Origin: an uncultured bacterium
Lineage (GTDB): Bacteria; Verrucomicrobiota; Kiritimatiellia; RFP12; UBA1067
Assembly (NCBI GenBank): GCA_902779075.1
Contig: CACZAK010000114.1
Coordinates: 1 to 13,625 of the forward strand
DNA length: 13,625 nt
Direction of reading: 5' to 3'
A program made the position numbers and the translations under genes. Below, piece after piece: positions 13,374 through 13,625 of the stretch. The notes under the pieces are model-generated. The model did no database searches and was not told the origin of the DNA. It worked only from the letters and a program-made list of their open reading frames with translations. Every line of letters begins with the position of its first letter. The first letter of the stretch is position 1.

Positions 13374-13625
13374 CGCCATCGCGCCCATGTTGTTCGCGAT
13401 TGCAGTCTGCGTGTCGGTCGCGGACGAGAGCATCTCCGCCACCTGCGAGATCGCCTGCTGGAGCATCTGGAGGATCTGATTGAGTTCCTCTTCGCACTCA
13501 TCGAGGCGCTGCTTGAGCGCGGTGATGTACTTCTCGGTCTCCGAGACGTCGGCCTGCGACATCCCAGCCTTGAAGGCGTCGTATGCTCCGACGCCGCTTG
13601 CGACGCCTGAGCCGATTCCGACGAT
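13371..13625 (-). CDS. C-terminus of a SctE-like T3SS translocator (partial)
   Basis: 84 codons open to the window edge and ending TAA at 13373-13371. The fragment starts with a Gly/Ala-rich hydrophobic run (IVGIGSGVASGVGAY), then a coiled coil ETEKYITALKQRLDECEE and ILQMLQQAISQVAEMLSS, ending ATDTQTAIANNMGAMA. A hydrophobic region followed by a C-terminal helix pair with a 'SS.TDTQ..IA..M' end is what I recall of SctE (YopB/SseC/IpaB-type major translocators). SctE genes usually precede SctB, which agrees with the next gene. The internal ATG at 13562 is not the start, because the frame continues above it without a stop. Only the C-terminus is available, so the name is moderately sure. Confidence 0.6.
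   Translation of the reverse strand: MVGIGSGVASGVGAYDAFKAGMSQADVSETEKYITALKQRLDECEEELNQILQMLQQAISQVAEMLSSATDTQTAIANNMGAMA

Noticed and set aside
1..13625. CRISPR arrays, tRNA/rRNA genes, complete insertion sequences
   Set aside because: No regularly spaced repeats, no cloverleaf or rRNA-like stretches, and no transposase frame were seen; the only mobile trace is the ORF6N relic.

Overview
The window suggests a PVC-type Gram-negative bacterium, probably in the Kiritimatiellota/Verrucomicrobiota and probably a metagenome-derived genome. The grounds are high GC coding sequence, many outer-membrane lipoproteins, type III secretion translocator genes, and an ECF sigma factor, Hanks kinase and FHA protein in one gene cluster. 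This placement is inference; no marker gene is present. Every gene I can support lies on the minus strand, so transcription runs from high to low coordinates.

Region 1 (13625 to 11555) is the end of a type III secretion (T3SS) translocator operon. It holds the C-terminal 84 codons of a SctE-like protein, then a SctB-like protein split by a frameshift inside a GC-dinucleotide tract, then a strong intrinsic terminator. Region 2 (about 11510 to 11328) is a relic of an ORF6N-domain gene of phage/mobile type. A good sigma-70-like promoter (TTGCTT-N17-CATAAT) lies within its 3' end.

Region 3 (11304 to 217) is a run of twelve genes with short gaps or overlaps that looks like one long operon. In order of transcription they are: ECF-type sigma factor (apparently with a CTG start), soluble anti-sigma factor with an HxxxCxxC zinc motif, C-terminally membrane-anchored papain-like (C1) peptidase, CsgG-like protein, a second CsgG-like protein with two lobes, COG3014-type lipoprotein with TPR-like repeats, YcfL lipoprotein, two paralogous LpoB-like lipoproteins, another lipoprotein of GNA1162/TolB-N-like appearance, transmembrane Ser/Thr kinase, and FHA-domain protein. 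The YcfL then LpoB order is the same as ycfL-lpoB in E. coli, where LpoB activates the peptidoglycan synthase PBP1B.

My reading, which is inference, is a self-contained envelope module. The sigma/anti-sigma pair would control expression, the peptidase could act on an envelope or regulatory substrate, and a set of exported proteins sharing the LpoB/CsgG/TolB-N fold would act at the peptidoglycan and outer membrane. The kinase would sense the periplasm and signal to the FHA protein. The kinase activation loop (DDTTLVT) and the FHA protein N-terminus (DDTLVT) carry nearly the same Thr motif, which supports a direct kinase-FHA circuit. The last 216 bases hold no gene but two perfect hairpins, probably the end of the transcription unit.
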